Below are positions 19,098 through 28,148 of a stretch of DNA of 64,000 nt, piece after piece (position 1 is the stretch's first letter; the number at the start of each line of letters is the position of its first letter). This stretch comes from Pantoea cypripedii (GTDB taxonomy: Bacteria; Pseudomonadota; Gammaproteobacteria; Enterobacterales; Enterobacteriaceae): positions 166,869 to 230,868 of the forward strand of contig NZ_CP024769.1 in NCBI RefSeq assembly GCF_011395035.1. The letters are read 5' to 3'. The notes below the pieces were generated by a model. That model did no database searches. It was not told where the DNA came from and saw nothing but the letters and a program-made list of their open reading frames with translations. The position numbers and the translations under genes are program-made.

Positions 19098-19955
19098 TTA
19101 CGCCGGGGCGATTAGCTGCTGTAATGATGCCGCGCTGGTGGCATCGTCAGGCACATAAACCAGCAAACGGTCACCGTTGCGCGAGGCCGACCACCAGTTG
19201 TTCTGGCGCAACGTCATTTCCCCCACGCTGGCGCGGTGAAAACGCTTCACGCGGTTTTCCACTTTACCCAATTCATAACGCTGCCAGGTGCGGCCAAATT
19301 CGTCGGAACTGGCGAGCAAGCGAGCAAGAAAACTTTCCCAGTGTGGATCGCCGAGGTGTTCGCCCATCTGCCCGCGAAACATCGCCACCATTTGCGGCAT
19401 GACTTCCTCCCAGTCGGCCATGGCAGCACGCCAGGCAGGATGATTGAACGCCAGCCAGATGCAGTTGCGATCCTCCGGGGCAATCTCTGCCATGTTCACC
19501 CCCATCAACTGACACCATGCGGCGTTGTAACCCAGGATATCGAAGCGGGGTGTTTCGATAATCGCCGGTAACTGGATGGCATCCAGCATTTGCTGATTGT
19601 GTTCGGCAATTTTGCAGCAGGCGGCCGCTACGCGCACCGAGGGCAGAATATGCCCGGCAAGGGAGAACAGGTGCTGAGTCTCCACATCGTTGCATTGCAG
19701 CGCGGTGGCGATGGCGGTGAGGGTTTTCGGCGAGGCCTTGATATCGCGCCCCTGTTCCAGCCAGGTGTACCATGTCACCCCCACATCGGCCAACTGAGCC
19801 ACTTCTTCACGGCGTAACCCCGGCGTCCGGCGGTGGCGCATACGCGGTAGCCCCAGCCGGTTCGGATCGAGACTTTCCCGGCGTGTGCGCAAAAAGGTGC
19901 CGAGTAATTTACGGTTGTGATTGGCGGTGTTGCTGGCCAGTTGCGCGGTAATCAT
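19098..19955 (-). CDS. XRE-family regulator with MmyB-like ligand-binding domain
   Basis: 285 residues from the ATG at 19955, with AGGAG 8 bases upstream; a TTG at 19973 would add six residues. The N-terminal HTH is LGTFLRTRRESL...RTPGLRREEVAQLADVGVTWYTWLEQGR, with the TPGLRREEVA signature of this family. The C-terminal MmyB domain includes DILGYNAAWCQLMG and NCIWLAFNHPAWR. These regulators commonly control adjacent transporters or dehydrogenases, some with fatty-acid-like ligands. It is divergent from the DHA2-type MFS gene, its likely target. Confidence 0.9.
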   Translation of the reverse strand: MITAQLASNTANHNRKLLGTFLRTRRESLDPNRLGLPRMRHRRTPGLRREEVAQLADVGVTWYTWLEQGRDIKASPKTLTAIATALQCNDVETQHLFSLAGHILPSVRVAAACCKIAEHNQQMLDAIQLPAIIETPRFDILGYNAAWCQLMGVNMAEIAPEDRNCIWLAFNHPAWRAAMADWEEVMPQMVAMFRGQMGEHLGDPHWESFLARLLASSDEFGRTWQRYELGKVENRVKRFHRASVGEMTLRQNNWWSASRNGDRLLVYVPDDATSAASLQQLIAPA

Positions 19956-20071
19956 CAGCAGAACTCCTGACAAGACGGGTAGTATTTATACCATGATAAA
20001 CAAGCACTGGTACCCGTTTAATGGTTGGGTAATGCTATGCCCCACTGCACACAAAAACAAGGGCAAAACCG

Positions 20072-21481
20072 ATGCATACATCGCAACTTCAACGAGCAGG
20101 ATTGGTGGTCCTGCTTTCCGGGCAGCTGCTGCCTATGATCGATTTTTCAATCGTCAACGTTGCGCTTGACGCCATGGCGCATAGCCTGCGCGCTACACCA
20201 ATTGAACTGGCGCTGATTGTGGCGGTTTACGGCATTGCCTTCGCCATTTGTCTGGCGATGGGCGGCCGCCTGGGGGATAACTATGGTCGCCGTCGGGTTT
20301 TCCTGGCAGGCGTCTGGACTTTTGGCATCGCATCTCTGCTGTGTGGCATTGCCAACAATGTGGGCATGCTGATGTTCGCCCGCGTGTTACAAGGGGTTGG
20401 TGCTGCATTTATCGTGCCGCAAATCCTCGCGACCTTACACGTCACCCTGAAGGGGCGGGCGCATGCGCGTGCCATCGGTCTGTATGGTGGCATTGGTGGG
20501 CTGGCATTTATTGTCGGCCAGGTGTTGGGGGGCTTCCTGATCAAAGCAGATATTGCCGGCTACGGCTGGCGCAGCGTGTTTCTGATCAACCTGCCGATTT
20601 GCCTGTTTGTGCTACTGACCGCGCGGCGCTTTGTTCCGGAAACGCACAATAACCAGCGCGTCGCCATTGATGTCAACGGCACGCTGTTGCTGGCCGGTGC
20701 GATAGGGTGCCTGATGCTGGCTCTGGCGTTGGGTCCGGTGCTGCATTGGTCATGGCCGTGCATCCTGCTGCTGGCGTTGTTCCCGCTGTTTCTGCATCGC
20801 CTGCGTCAAAGTTCATTGCGCCTTGAAGCCGCACAGGGTGCGCCGTTGTTACCGCCTTCGCTGATGCGTCTGCCGGGGGTGCGTTTTGGTTTAACCATGG
20901 CGGTGCTGTTCTTCTCCTGCTGGAGTGGCTTTATGTTTGCGGTGGCACTGACGCTGCAATCTGGCCTGGGGCTGAGCGCTTTTCAGTCTGGCAATGCCTT
21001 TATCGCGCTGGGGATCGCCTATTTTATCGGCTCGTTGCAAAGTACACGTATGGTCGAAAGGCGCGGGAAACGTGTCACGTTATTGACCGGTTGCACCATT
21101 CAGATGCTGGGGTTGCTGGCGCTGATCGCTACGCTGCAATATGCCTGGCCAAACGTGGGGGTGGTGACGTTGATCCCTTCCACCGTGCTGATTGGCTTTG
21201 GACAATCGTTTATTGTCAGCACCTTTTATCGCATTGGCATGACCGGCGTGCCGCATCATCAGGCTGGCGCGGGGAGCGCGATGCTGTCAACGGTGCAACA
21301 GTCGGCGCTGGGGTTAGGGCCAATGTTACTGGGGAGCATATTCACCCAACTCTATCTGCATGGCACTCATCTGTCGGCGATTACCGGCACCCTGATTGTC
21401 GAGTGGCTATTAATGGCAGTGCTGGTGGTGTTAACCAGCATCAACCGTCGCTCCTTTCAGACGGCGGCGGCAGAAGGTTAA
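20072..21481 (+). CDS. MFS transporter, DHA2 (14-TMS) family
   Basis: 469 residues with about 14 hydrophobic segments. Motif A is LAMGGRLGDNYGRRRVF and the motif C-like segment is GLAFIVGQVLGGFLI; MIDFSIVNVALDAM is the D1 motif of QacA/EmrB-like exporters. Predicted proton-driven efflux of a toxic organic compound across the inner membrane. Divergent from the MmyB-type regulator across 116 bases, an arrangement typical of an inducible efflux pair. A terminator follows at 21622. Confidence 0.88.
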   Translation: MHTSQLQRAGLVVLLSGQLLPMIDFSIVNVALDAMAHSLRATPIELALIVAVYGIAFAICLAMGGRLGDNYGRRRVFLAGVWTFGIASLLCGIANNVGMLMFARVLQGVGAAFIVPQILATLHVTLKGRAHARAIGLYGGIGGLAFIVGQVLGGFLIKADIAGYGWRSVFLINLPICLFVLLTARRFVPETHNNQRVAIDVNGTLLLAGAIGCLMLALALGPVLHWSWPCILLLALFPLFLHRLRQSSLRLEAAQGAPLLPPSLMRLPGVRFGLTMAVLFFSCWSGFMFAVALTLQSGLGLSAFQSGNAFIALGIAYFIGSLQSTRMVERRGKRVTLLTGCTIQMLGLLALIATLQYAWPNVGVVTLIPSTVLIGFGQSFIVSTFYRIGMTGVPHHQAGAGSAMLSTVQQSALGLGPMLLGSIFTQLYLHGTHLSAITGTLIVEWLLMAVLVVLTSINRRSFQTAAAEG

Positions 21482-21621
21482 TTGTTTGCCTGGCGTAATT
21501 CTTCTGATTTGATTTAAGCAGCAGATTTTCAGCTTATTGTAAAATAACCGAAAATCGGCCTGTCGCAATGAATTTACCATAGGCTTTGCGGTCTTTTTTC
21601 CGGAACATAACGCCACTACCG

Positions 21622-21653
21622 ATGGGCTGAACCATGTGTTCAGCCCATTTTTT
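21622..21653 (+). terminator. Rho-independent terminator downstream of the MFS gene
   Basis: Stem ATGGGCTGAAC paired with GTTCAGCCCAT, followed by T6. It lies 140 bases after the MFS stop. It could alternatively end a small RNA made from 21482-21621, but I see no independent support for one. Confidence 0.75.
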
Positions 21654-21712
21654 GTGGTGCGGGAATCAAGGCATTCGCAACAGGCACAGGAATAACGGCA
21701 GGCTCATAGCAG

Positions 21713-24151
21713 ATGAAAAAGATGTTAACCGGGTTACTTTTCATGGTAACCACCACTGCCTTTGGTGCAGATGATTTCACCCTCAGGGATATTCATTTTG
21801 ATGGATTACAGCGTGTCGCACCCGGTGCGGCGATGCTGAGCATGCCATTGCGCGTCGGCGATCGTGTCAATGATGACGACATCAAAAATACCATTCGTGC
21901 CCTGTTTGCTACAGGCAACTTTGAAGATGTACAGGTGTTGCGTGACGGCGACACGCTGCTGATTAAGGTGAAAGAGCGTCCGGCAATTGCCAGCATCTCT
22001 TTCTCCGGCAACAAAGCGATTAAAGAAGAACAGCTGAAGCAGAACCTGGATGCGACCGGTGTACGCGTGGGTGAAGCGCTTGACCGCACCATGCTCTCGT
22101 CAATTGAAAAAGGTCTGGAAGATTTTTACTACAGCGTCGGCAAATATACCGCCAGCGTTAAAGCGGTTGTCACACCCTTGCCGCGCAACCGCGTCGATCT
22201 GAAATTTATCTTCACCGAAGGTGTCTCGGCTAAAATTCAACAGATCAATATTGTCGGCAATCACGCCTTTTCTGACGATGAACTGATATCGCGTTTCCAG
22301 TTGCGTGATGACGTGCCGTGGTGGAATTTTATTGCCGACCAGAAATACCAGAAAGAAAAACTCTCCGGTGACCTCGAATCGCTGCGCAGTTTCTATCTCG
22401 ACCGTGGTTATGCGCGTTTTAATATTGACTCCACCCAGGTCAGTTTAACGCCAGACCGCAAAGGGATTTATATCACCGTTAATATTAACGAAGGCAATGT
22501 CTATCATGTCAGCGGCGTGGTGGTGAACGGCGATTTAGCCGGGCATTCTGCTGAGATTGAAAAACTGGCGCAAATCCCTAAAGGCGGTTTGTACAGCGGT
22601 GCGCAGATTACCCAGAATGAAAACGCTATCAAGAGCCTGCTCGGTCGTTATGGTTACGCTTTCCCGCAGGTTAGCACCCAGCCAGAAATCAACGATGCGG
22701 ACAAGACGGTAAAATTGCACGTCAATGTGGATGCCGGTCGTCGTTTCTATGTACGCAAGGTGCGCTTTGAAGGTAATGACACCTCAAAAGATGCGGTACT
22801 GCGTCGTGAAATGCGTCAGATGGAAGGTGCATGGCTGGCAAATAACCTGGTAGATCAGGGGAAAGATCGCCTCAACCGTACCGGCTATTTCGAAACGGTG
22901 GATGTTGATACCCAGCGCGTGCCGGGCACCCCGGATCAGGTTGATGTGGTGTACAAGGTCAAAGAACGTAACACCGGCACGTTCAACATTGGTGTCGGCT
23001 ATGGTACGGACAGTGGCGTAAGTTTCCAGTTGGGTGTCAGCCAGGATAACTGGATGGGCACCGGGAATACCGTTGGCTTTAGCGGCACCAAAAATGATTA
23101 CCAGACTTATGTCGAAGTTTCGGCGACCAACCCGTATTTCACGGTGGATGGTGTTAGCCTCGGCGGCAAATTGTTCTACAACGATTATAAAGCCGATGAT
23201 GATGATCTCTCGGAATATACGCTGAAAAGTTTTGGTGCGGGCAGTACGTTAAGTTTCCCGATCAGCGAAAATAACAGTATCAACACCGGCCTGGATTACG
23301 TGTATAACCGCGTCAGCAATATGGCTCCGCAGGTGGCGATGTGGCGTTATCTGGGTTCTGTAGGCATGCATCCTAAAGTGATCGAAACCAATGAAGATAG
23401 TGATGATGATTACTCAACCAGTTCTGAATCCATAACCGCGAATGATTTCTTCTGGAACGTTGGCTGGGGTTATAACTCGCTGGACCGTGGTTTCTTCCCC
23501 ACCTCGGGTGTGACGGCAGGCTTTAACACCAAGGTCACCATTCCCGGATCGACCAACAGTTATTACAAAAGCACGCTTAGCGCCACCGGCTATCTTCCGC
23601 TCAGTAGCGATCATCGTTGGGTGCTGATGGGCCGTACTAAAGCCGGTTACGCCGATGGTCTGGGCGGCAAAGAAGTGCCGTTCTACGACAACTTCTATGC
23701 TGGCGGGTCCAGTTCAGTACGTGGTTTCTCATCCAACACCATTGGTCCGAAAGCGGCTTATTACAGTTGTACCGGTAGTGAAAGCAGCTACAGCAACTGT
23801 GCGGTCAGCAAATCGGATGATGCGGTCGGCGGTAACGCCATGGCCATCGCCAGTGCTGAGTTGATTGTGCCGACACCGTTTGTCAGCGAACGTTATGAAA
23901 ATTCGCTGCGTACTTCGTTATTTGTCGATGCCGGTACGGTATGGGACACCAAATGGGAAAATACCGCAGCAACTCGCGCAGCAGGTATTCCTGATTATGG
24001 TGATCCGAGTGAAATCCGTGTTTCCAGCGGCCTGGCTTTGCAATGGCAATCGCCACTTGGACCACTGGTGTTCTCATATGCTGTGCCGATCAAGAAATAT
24101 GAAGGCGATAAGTCTGAGCAGTTCCAGTTTAATATTGGTAAAACCTGGTAG
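21713..24151 (+). CDS. bamA: Outer-membrane assembly factor BamA (extra-context copy)
   Basis: 812 residues, close to E. coli BamA (810). A signal peptide (MKKMLTGLLFMVTTTAFGA) precedes five POTRA domains (about 20-420; DIHFDGLQRV, RPAIASISFSGN, IQQINIVGNHAF, VSGVVVNGDLAG, VRKVRFEGNDTSKDAVLRREMRQMEG) and a 16-stranded barrel ending in the beta-signal QFQFNIGKTW. The VRGF lid motif is at 669-672, and the surface loop after it keeps two Cys residues, as in E. coli. It inserts outer-membrane proteins together with BamB-E. Unusual points: canonical bamA sits between rseP and skp-lpxD, and none of these is here. A surface loop near 550-578 is longer and very acidic (NEDSDDDYSTSSES). The stop codon is in a REP head. 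It is probably a second copy. Confidence 0.95.
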   Translation: MKKMLTGLLFMVTTTAFGADDFTLRDIHFDGLQRVAPGAAMLSMPLRVGDRVNDDDIKNTIRALFATGNFEDVQVLRDGDTLLIKVKERPAIASISFSGNKAIKEEQLKQNLDATGVRVGEALDRTMLSSIEKGLEDFYYSVGKYTASVKAVVTPLPRNRVDLKFIFTEGVSAKIQQINIVGNHAFSDDELISRFQLRDDVPWWNFIADQKYQKEKLSGDLESLRSFYLDRGYARFNIDSTQVSLTPDRKGIYITVNINEGNVYHVSGVVVNGDLAGHSAEIEKLAQIPKGGLYSGAQITQNENAIKSLLGRYGYAFPQVSTQPEINDADKTVKLHVNVDAGRRFYVRKVRFEGNDTSKDAVLRREMRQMEGAWLANNLVDQGKDRLNRTGYFETVDVDTQRVPGTPDQVDVVYKVKERNTGTFNIGVGYGTDSGVSFQLGVSQDNWMGTGNTVGFSGTKNDYQTYVEVSATNPYFTVDGVSLGGKLFYNDYKADDDDLSEYTLKSFGAGSTLSFPISENNSINTGLDYVYNRVSNMAPQVAMWRYLGSVGMHPKVIETNEDSDDDYSTSSESITANDFFWNVGWGYNSLDRGFFPTSGVTAGFNTKVTIPGSTNSYYKSTLSATGYLPLSSDHRWVLMGRTKAGYADGLGGKEVPFYDNFYAGGSSSVRGFSSNTIGPKAAYYSCTGSESSYSNCAVSKSDDAVGGNAMAIASAELIVPTPFVSERYENSLRTSLFVDAGTVWDTKWENTAATRAAGIPDYGDPSEIRVSSGLALQWQSPLGPLVFSYAVPIKKYEGDKSEQFQFNIGKTW

Positions 24152-24169
24152 CGGCGCGATTTATCGCGC
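24148..24169 (+). repeat. REP-like palindrome at the bamA stop
   Basis: GTAG, CG, stem GCGCGA-TTTA-TCGCGC. The TAG of the head is the bamA stop codon. Confidence 0.85.
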
Positions 24170-24329
24170 CTCAACTAAACGACATTCTGCAAAGGGTTTT
24201 ACAGTTTCTTTAAACGACAAAGACAGACGAATAAATCTGAACAGGTAAAATAGTCCACGTGCAATGCTCACGGAATGAGTGTTCGCGTCCATCGTTGTTA
24301 TGCTATACAGATTTCTTAAATATTATTTC

Positions 24330-24358
24330 GCCACCCTCACTGAGGGTGGCTTTTTTAT
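24330..24358 (+). terminator. Rho-independent terminator after bamA
   Basis: GCCACCCTCA paired with TGAGGGTGGC, followed by T6ATT. The U-tract is on the plus strand, so it ends bamA transcription about 180 bases downstream of its stop and just before the convergent ABC ATPase gene. Confidence 0.85.
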
Positions 24359-24360
24359 TC

Positions 24361-25449
24361 TCAGCTATTGGATTCATTTAAACGCTGGCCGGTTTCACTG
24401 TCGAAAAGATGTATTTTCTCGCTATTAAAACCCAGCATCAACGCATCACCACTGTTGGCGGCATGACGTCCGGCAATCTGCATATGCAATGCGTGGCCGT
24501 GCCAGTCGAGGTGCAGCAGGGTAGATTCGCCGGTGATCTCCACCACGTTAACCTGTGCCGGTGCGCCATTACTGACTTCACGCAGGTCGTGCGGACGTAT
24601 CCCGATGGTGACAGTGTCACCGTCACGTTCACGCGCCACACCATGCCAGCGCGTGGGTAGCGGCTGCCATAAATCCTGACATTGCACACCGGGTACACCG
24701 TCGTGCGCAATCAGCTGCGCCGGTAACAGATTCATCGGTGGCGAGCCAATAAAACGTGCTACGAAGGTGTTGGCCGGACGATCGTAAATCGCCAGCGGTG
24801 CCCCCTGTTGCACGATATGGCCTGCCTGCATCACCACAATCTGATCCGCCAGCGTCATCGCTTCCACCTGATCGTGCGTGACATACACCATGGTGGTTTT
24901 GAAACGCTGATGCAGCGACTTAATCTCGGCCCGCAGCTCCATACGCAGCTGCGCATCAAGGTTCGATAGCGGTTCATCGAATAAAAATACCTGCGGATTG
25001 CGCACCATCGCCCGGCCCATCGCCACACGCTGGCGCTGTCCACCCGACAGGGCACGCGGATAACGCTGCAACAGCTGGTCGATGCCGAGAATCGCAGCAA
25101 TACGCTGGATTTTGCTCTGCTGCTCCTCACGTTTGATCTTTTTGACCTGCATATGAAAGGCCAGGTTCTCGGCCACCGTCAGGTGTGGATAGAGCGCGTA
25201 GCTTTGAAACACCATGGCGATATCCCGGTCGGCGGGATCGCGATCGTTGATCTGTACCTGGTCCATCAGAATGGCACCTTCGGACAGACTCTCCAGCCCG
25301 GCCAGCAGACGCAACAGCGTCGATTTGCCGCAGCCGGAAGGCCCGACCAACACGGTGAAGCTGCCATCAGGAATGGTCAGATCGAGCGGATGCAGCACCG
25401 ACTGCTTGCCATAGCGTTTGGCGACTTTGATCAGTTCAACACTGGCCAT
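24361..25449 (-). CDS. Carbohydrate ABC transporter ATPase (UgpC/MsmX type)
   Basis: 362 residues from the ATG at 25449 (MASVELIKVAKRYG); the 32 residues further upstream overlap the kinase gene. Walker A GPSGCGKST, signature LSGGQRQRVAMGRAM, Walker B VFLFDEPLSNLDAQLR, and C-terminal OB-fold domains (IGIRPHDL) typical of MalK/UgpC. Energises the two permeases upstream in the operon. Last gene of the minus-strand sugar operon. Confidence 0.92.
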   Translation of the reverse strand: MASVELIKVAKRYGKQSVLHPLDLTIPDGSFTVLVGPSGCGKSTLLRLLAGLESLSEGAILMDQVQINDRDPADRDIAMVFQSYALYPHLTVAENLAFHMQVKKIKREEQQSKIQRIAAILGIDQLLQRYPRALSGGQRQRVAMGRAMVRNPQVFLFDEPLSNLDAQLRMELRAEIKSLHQRFKTTMVYVTHDQVEAMTLADQIVVMQAGHIVQQGAPLAIYDRPANTFVARFIGSPPMNLLPAQLIAHDGVPGVQCQDLWQPLPTRWHGVARERDGDTVTIGIRPHDLREVSNGAPAQVNVVEITGESTLLHLDWHGHALHMQIAGRHAANSGDALMLGFNSEKIHLFDSETGQRLNESNS

Positions 25450-25451
25450 AA

Positions 25452-26405
25452 TTACTGTTCCTTTGCCGAAGATTGGAGTTGTTGCCAGGTGGGGTAGCGT
25501 CGTGGCGCGGTGCTGATTGCCAGTGCGGCTACTGCGATCCCCCACTGAAGTGCCTGGGCGATATCCTGCTGATGCAGCAGTGCGGTCAGAAAACCGGCGT
25601 TAAAACTGTCGCCAGCACCGATGGTGTCAACCACCCTGACCGGCTGAGCAGGCTGGCTCAGGCTACGATCCTGCAACCAGCAGCGTGCGCCCTGTTCACC
25701 GCATTTCACCACGCAACCGCCGCGTCCGCTGAGTTGCAGCGTTAGCTGCATCGCGCTGGCGTCTAAGGATGCCGCCGCCCCCAGCCCGAGGGTTTCCACC
25801 TCGTTAAGCAGCAGCCAGTCGCACTGCGGCAACCAGCGGCTGATGTCCTGCTTAACCTGATCCGTCCAGCCTTGCGGGGGCCAGCCGGTATCCACGGCGA
25901 TCAGGTAGCCGCGCAGGCGCAGTTCGCACAGCAGGGCAAGATATTCATCGTAAAGATGCAGACAGAGAAAGGTGCCGCACAGCAGCACGATATCACCGGC
26001 AGCGGCCTGCTCCGGCAACTGCTCCAGCACCTGCTGCGCCGTCAGTTGCACAATATGGCCGTAATTACTGATAAAGGAACGTTCATGATCGGAGTGCGTG
26101 ACACCGACGGTCAGCGAGGTTTCGCTCTGGCTGCGCGGCCAGTACGCCGCGCTATGCGGGAAATAACCGGCCAGCCACTGGCTGAGACCATCGTCACCCT
26201 GGTTGGCGATGGCGCGGTGGCGCACCTGCATCGCTTCCAGCGCCAGCGCGCAATTGCCTGCCGAACCGCCTGGGCGTAATTCGCTGTTTTTGACCATCAC
26301 TTCGGTCCCGCGCTGTGGCCACTGATCCAGCGTGCCCATAATCAAATCGACGTTAATGTTGCCCGCCACATAGAGCGTGGCGGTGGGTGTTGTTGTGCTG
26401 ATCAT
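25452..26405 (-). CDS. PfkB-family carbohydrate kinase
   Basis: 317 residues. N-terminal motif VAGNINVDLIMG and GGSAGNCALAL; C-terminal PfkB signature DTIGAGDSFNAGFLTALL with the catalytic Asp. Transfers phosphate from ATP to a sugar or nucleoside. It lies between the second permease (overlap at 26402-26405) and the ATPase of an ABC importer, so it most likely phosphorylates the imported sugar. The specific substrate cannot be read from the sequence. Confidence 0.9.
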   Translation of the reverse strand: MISTTTPTATLYVAGNINVDLIMGTLDQWPQRGTEVMVKNSELRPGGSAGNCALALEAMQVRHRAIANQGDDGLSQWLAGYFPHSAAYWPRSQSETSLTVGVTHSDHERSFISNYGHIVQLTAQQVLEQLPEQAAAGDIVLLCGTFLCLHLYDEYLALLCELRLRGYLIAVDTGWPPQGWTDQVKQDISRWLPQCDWLLLNEVETLGLGAAASLDASAMQLTLQLSGRGGCVVKCGEQGARCWLQDRSLSQPAQPVRVVDTIGAGDSFNAGFLTALLHQQDIAQALQWGIAVAALAISTAPRRYPTWQQLQSSAKEQ

Positions 26406-27241
26406 CCCTTACTCCCGCCGCTGGCAAGTCCGCTGACCAGGGTTTTCTGTAGCCAGATAGCAATAAACAGCGGCGGTACCGAAGCCAGGATGCCGACTGC
26501 TGCAATCAAACCGTCATCGGTGGCACGTCCGGCGGTAAATCCGGCAATGGTCACCGGCAGGGTCTGCGCCGCGATATTGCTGGTGAACAACAGGGCATAG
26601 AAAAATTCGTCCCACGCCAGCAACCAGCCAAACAGCGCCGCGGCACCCAGTACGGGTTTCGCCAGCGGTAGCGTTATCCGCAGCAGCACCTGCCAGACAC
26701 GCAGACCATCAAGGCGTGCCGCCTGTTCGATATCCTGTGGCAGGGCATCGAACTGGTTTTTTAGCATCCAGGTGAGGAAAGGTAAGATCAGCGAACAATA
26801 AACAATGATCAAACCGGGTCGGGTGTTGAGCAGGTCGAAATGCTGCAACAGAAAATAAAGCGGCAGCACAAAGGCGACCGGCGGCACCATGTAGATGGCA
26901 AGGGAGGCAAACAACCAGCCGTCGCGCCCACGATAGCGTGAGAAACTGAACGCTGCCGGAATCGCCAGCAGCAAACAAATCACCGTCGCCCCGGTGGCGA
27001 CGATCAGACTGTTGCCCAGGGCGTGCAGGAACAGGGTGCCAGGCTGATCCGGTGCCAGCGACAGCAGCCTGCCGTAGCGGGTGAAGTCCCACTGACGCGG
27101 CACCCATTCCAGCGGTACACGCGTAAGGTCGCTGGTGGCACTGACACTCATCAGAAACAGCCAACCCATCGGTGCCAATACCGAAATGGCGACCAGCAGC
27201 GCGGCGACGTATTTCGCCACCGTGCGTAATTTAGCCTTCAT
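26402..27241 (-). CDS. Carbohydrate ABC transporter permease (MalG/UgpE type)
   Basis: 279 residues from the ATG at 27241 (MKAKLRTVAKYV), which follows GGGAG; a GTG at 27253 would add four residues. Six membrane segments. The EAA loop is EQAARLDGLRVWQVLLRITLPLAKPVL. Overlaps the first permease gene by 11 bases. Confidence 0.92.
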   Translation of the reverse strand: MKAKLRTVAKYVAALLVAISVLAPMGWLFLMSVSATSDLTRVPLEWVPRQWDFTRYGRLLSLAPDQPGTLFLHALGNSLIVATGATVICLLLAIPAAFSFSRYRGRDGWLFASLAIYMVPPVAFVLPLYFLLQHFDLLNTRPGLIIVYCSLILPFLTWMLKNQFDALPQDIEQAARLDGLRVWQVLLRITLPLAKPVLGAAALFGWLLAWDEFFYALLFTSNIAAQTLPVTIAGFTAGRATDDGLIAAVGILASVPPLFIAIWLQKTLVSGLASGGSKG

Positions 27242-28139
27242 AGGCACTCCCACGGCGACGTTGACGCCACAACAGCAACATGTAAATGGTGATCAGCACC
27301 GCACAAACCAGCGTCATTAAGATGGCGTAAGCCGCGCCACTGCCAGCGCGCAGATAACTGAACGACTCCTGATAGACGTAAAAGCTGAGGGTTTTGGTGC
27401 TATCGACCGGTCCGCCACGCGTCATCACGTAAATAATGTCGAAGATTTTAAAGGCATCGATAGTACGCAACACCAGCGCCACGCTGAGCGGGCCGACAAT
27501 CGCTGGAAAAGTAATCACGCGGAAACGTCGCCAGGCCGATGCGCCATCCAGCCGTGCGGCCTCAAACAGATCGTCAGGGATCGATTGCAGCGCGGCCAGC
27601 ACCAGCAGCGTGACCAGCGGATAGTTTTTCCAGATATCCGCTAACATCACGGCGTTAAGGGCGGAATCCGGTGAACCCAGCCAGCTACGATAGCTATCAA
27701 TAATGCCCAGCTGGGTTAGCAGCGCATTGATGCTGCCATAATCCGGGTTGAAGTTAAGTCGCCACATCATGGCGTTAACGATGGTGGGGAGTGCCCACGG
27801 CAGGATCACCAGCACACGTAAGACGTTACGACCGATGAATTTCTGATTGAGCAGCAAGGCAACCAGCACCCCAATCACCCCTTCAATGGCGACCGACACC
27901 ACGGTGAAGTAGAGCGTGCGCCAGAGCGAGGACTGAAAATCTGCATCGGTGAGAGCAAAAAGGTAGTTATCCAACCCCACCCAGCCGGGAGCCTCACCGC
28001 TGCCGATCAAAGCGGCATCGGTGAAACTGAGCCAGATGGTGCGTAGCAGAGGCCAGGCGGTGAGCAGCAGCATCACCAGTAACATGGGTGCCAGTAGCAC
28101 CCATGCCTGCCGCTGTTCGCGTTGACGCAAACTCAGCAT
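27231..28139 (-). CDS. Carbohydrate ABC transporter permease (MalF/UgpA type)
   Basis: 302 residues with six membrane segments. ATG follows an AAGGAGT site. EAA loop: FEAARLDGASAWRRFRVITFPAIVGPLS. The periplasmic region GWVGLDNYLFALTDADFQSSLWRTL is typical of UgpA-like permeases. Nine bases separate it from the binding-protein gene. Confidence 0.92.
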   Translation of the reverse strand: MLSLRQREQRQAWVLLAPMLLVMLLLTAWPLLRTIWLSFTDAALIGSGEAPGWVGLDNYLFALTDADFQSSLWRTLYFTVVSVAIEGVIGVLVALLLNQKFIGRNVLRVLVILPWALPTIVNAMMWRLNFNPDYGSINALLTQLGIIDSYRSWLGSPDSALNAVMLADIWKNYPLVTLLVLAALQSIPDDLFEAARLDGASAWRRFRVITFPAIVGPLSVALVLRTIDAFKIFDIIYVMTRGGPVDSTKTLSFYVYQESFSYLRAGSGAAYAILMTLVCAVLITIYMLLLWRQRRRGSAYEG

Positions 28140-28148
28140 ACTGACTCC

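Noticed and set aside
21482..21621. Possible small RNA ending at the 21622 terminator
   Set aside because: No promoter or conserved structure is apparent apart from the terminator, which can serve the MFS gene.
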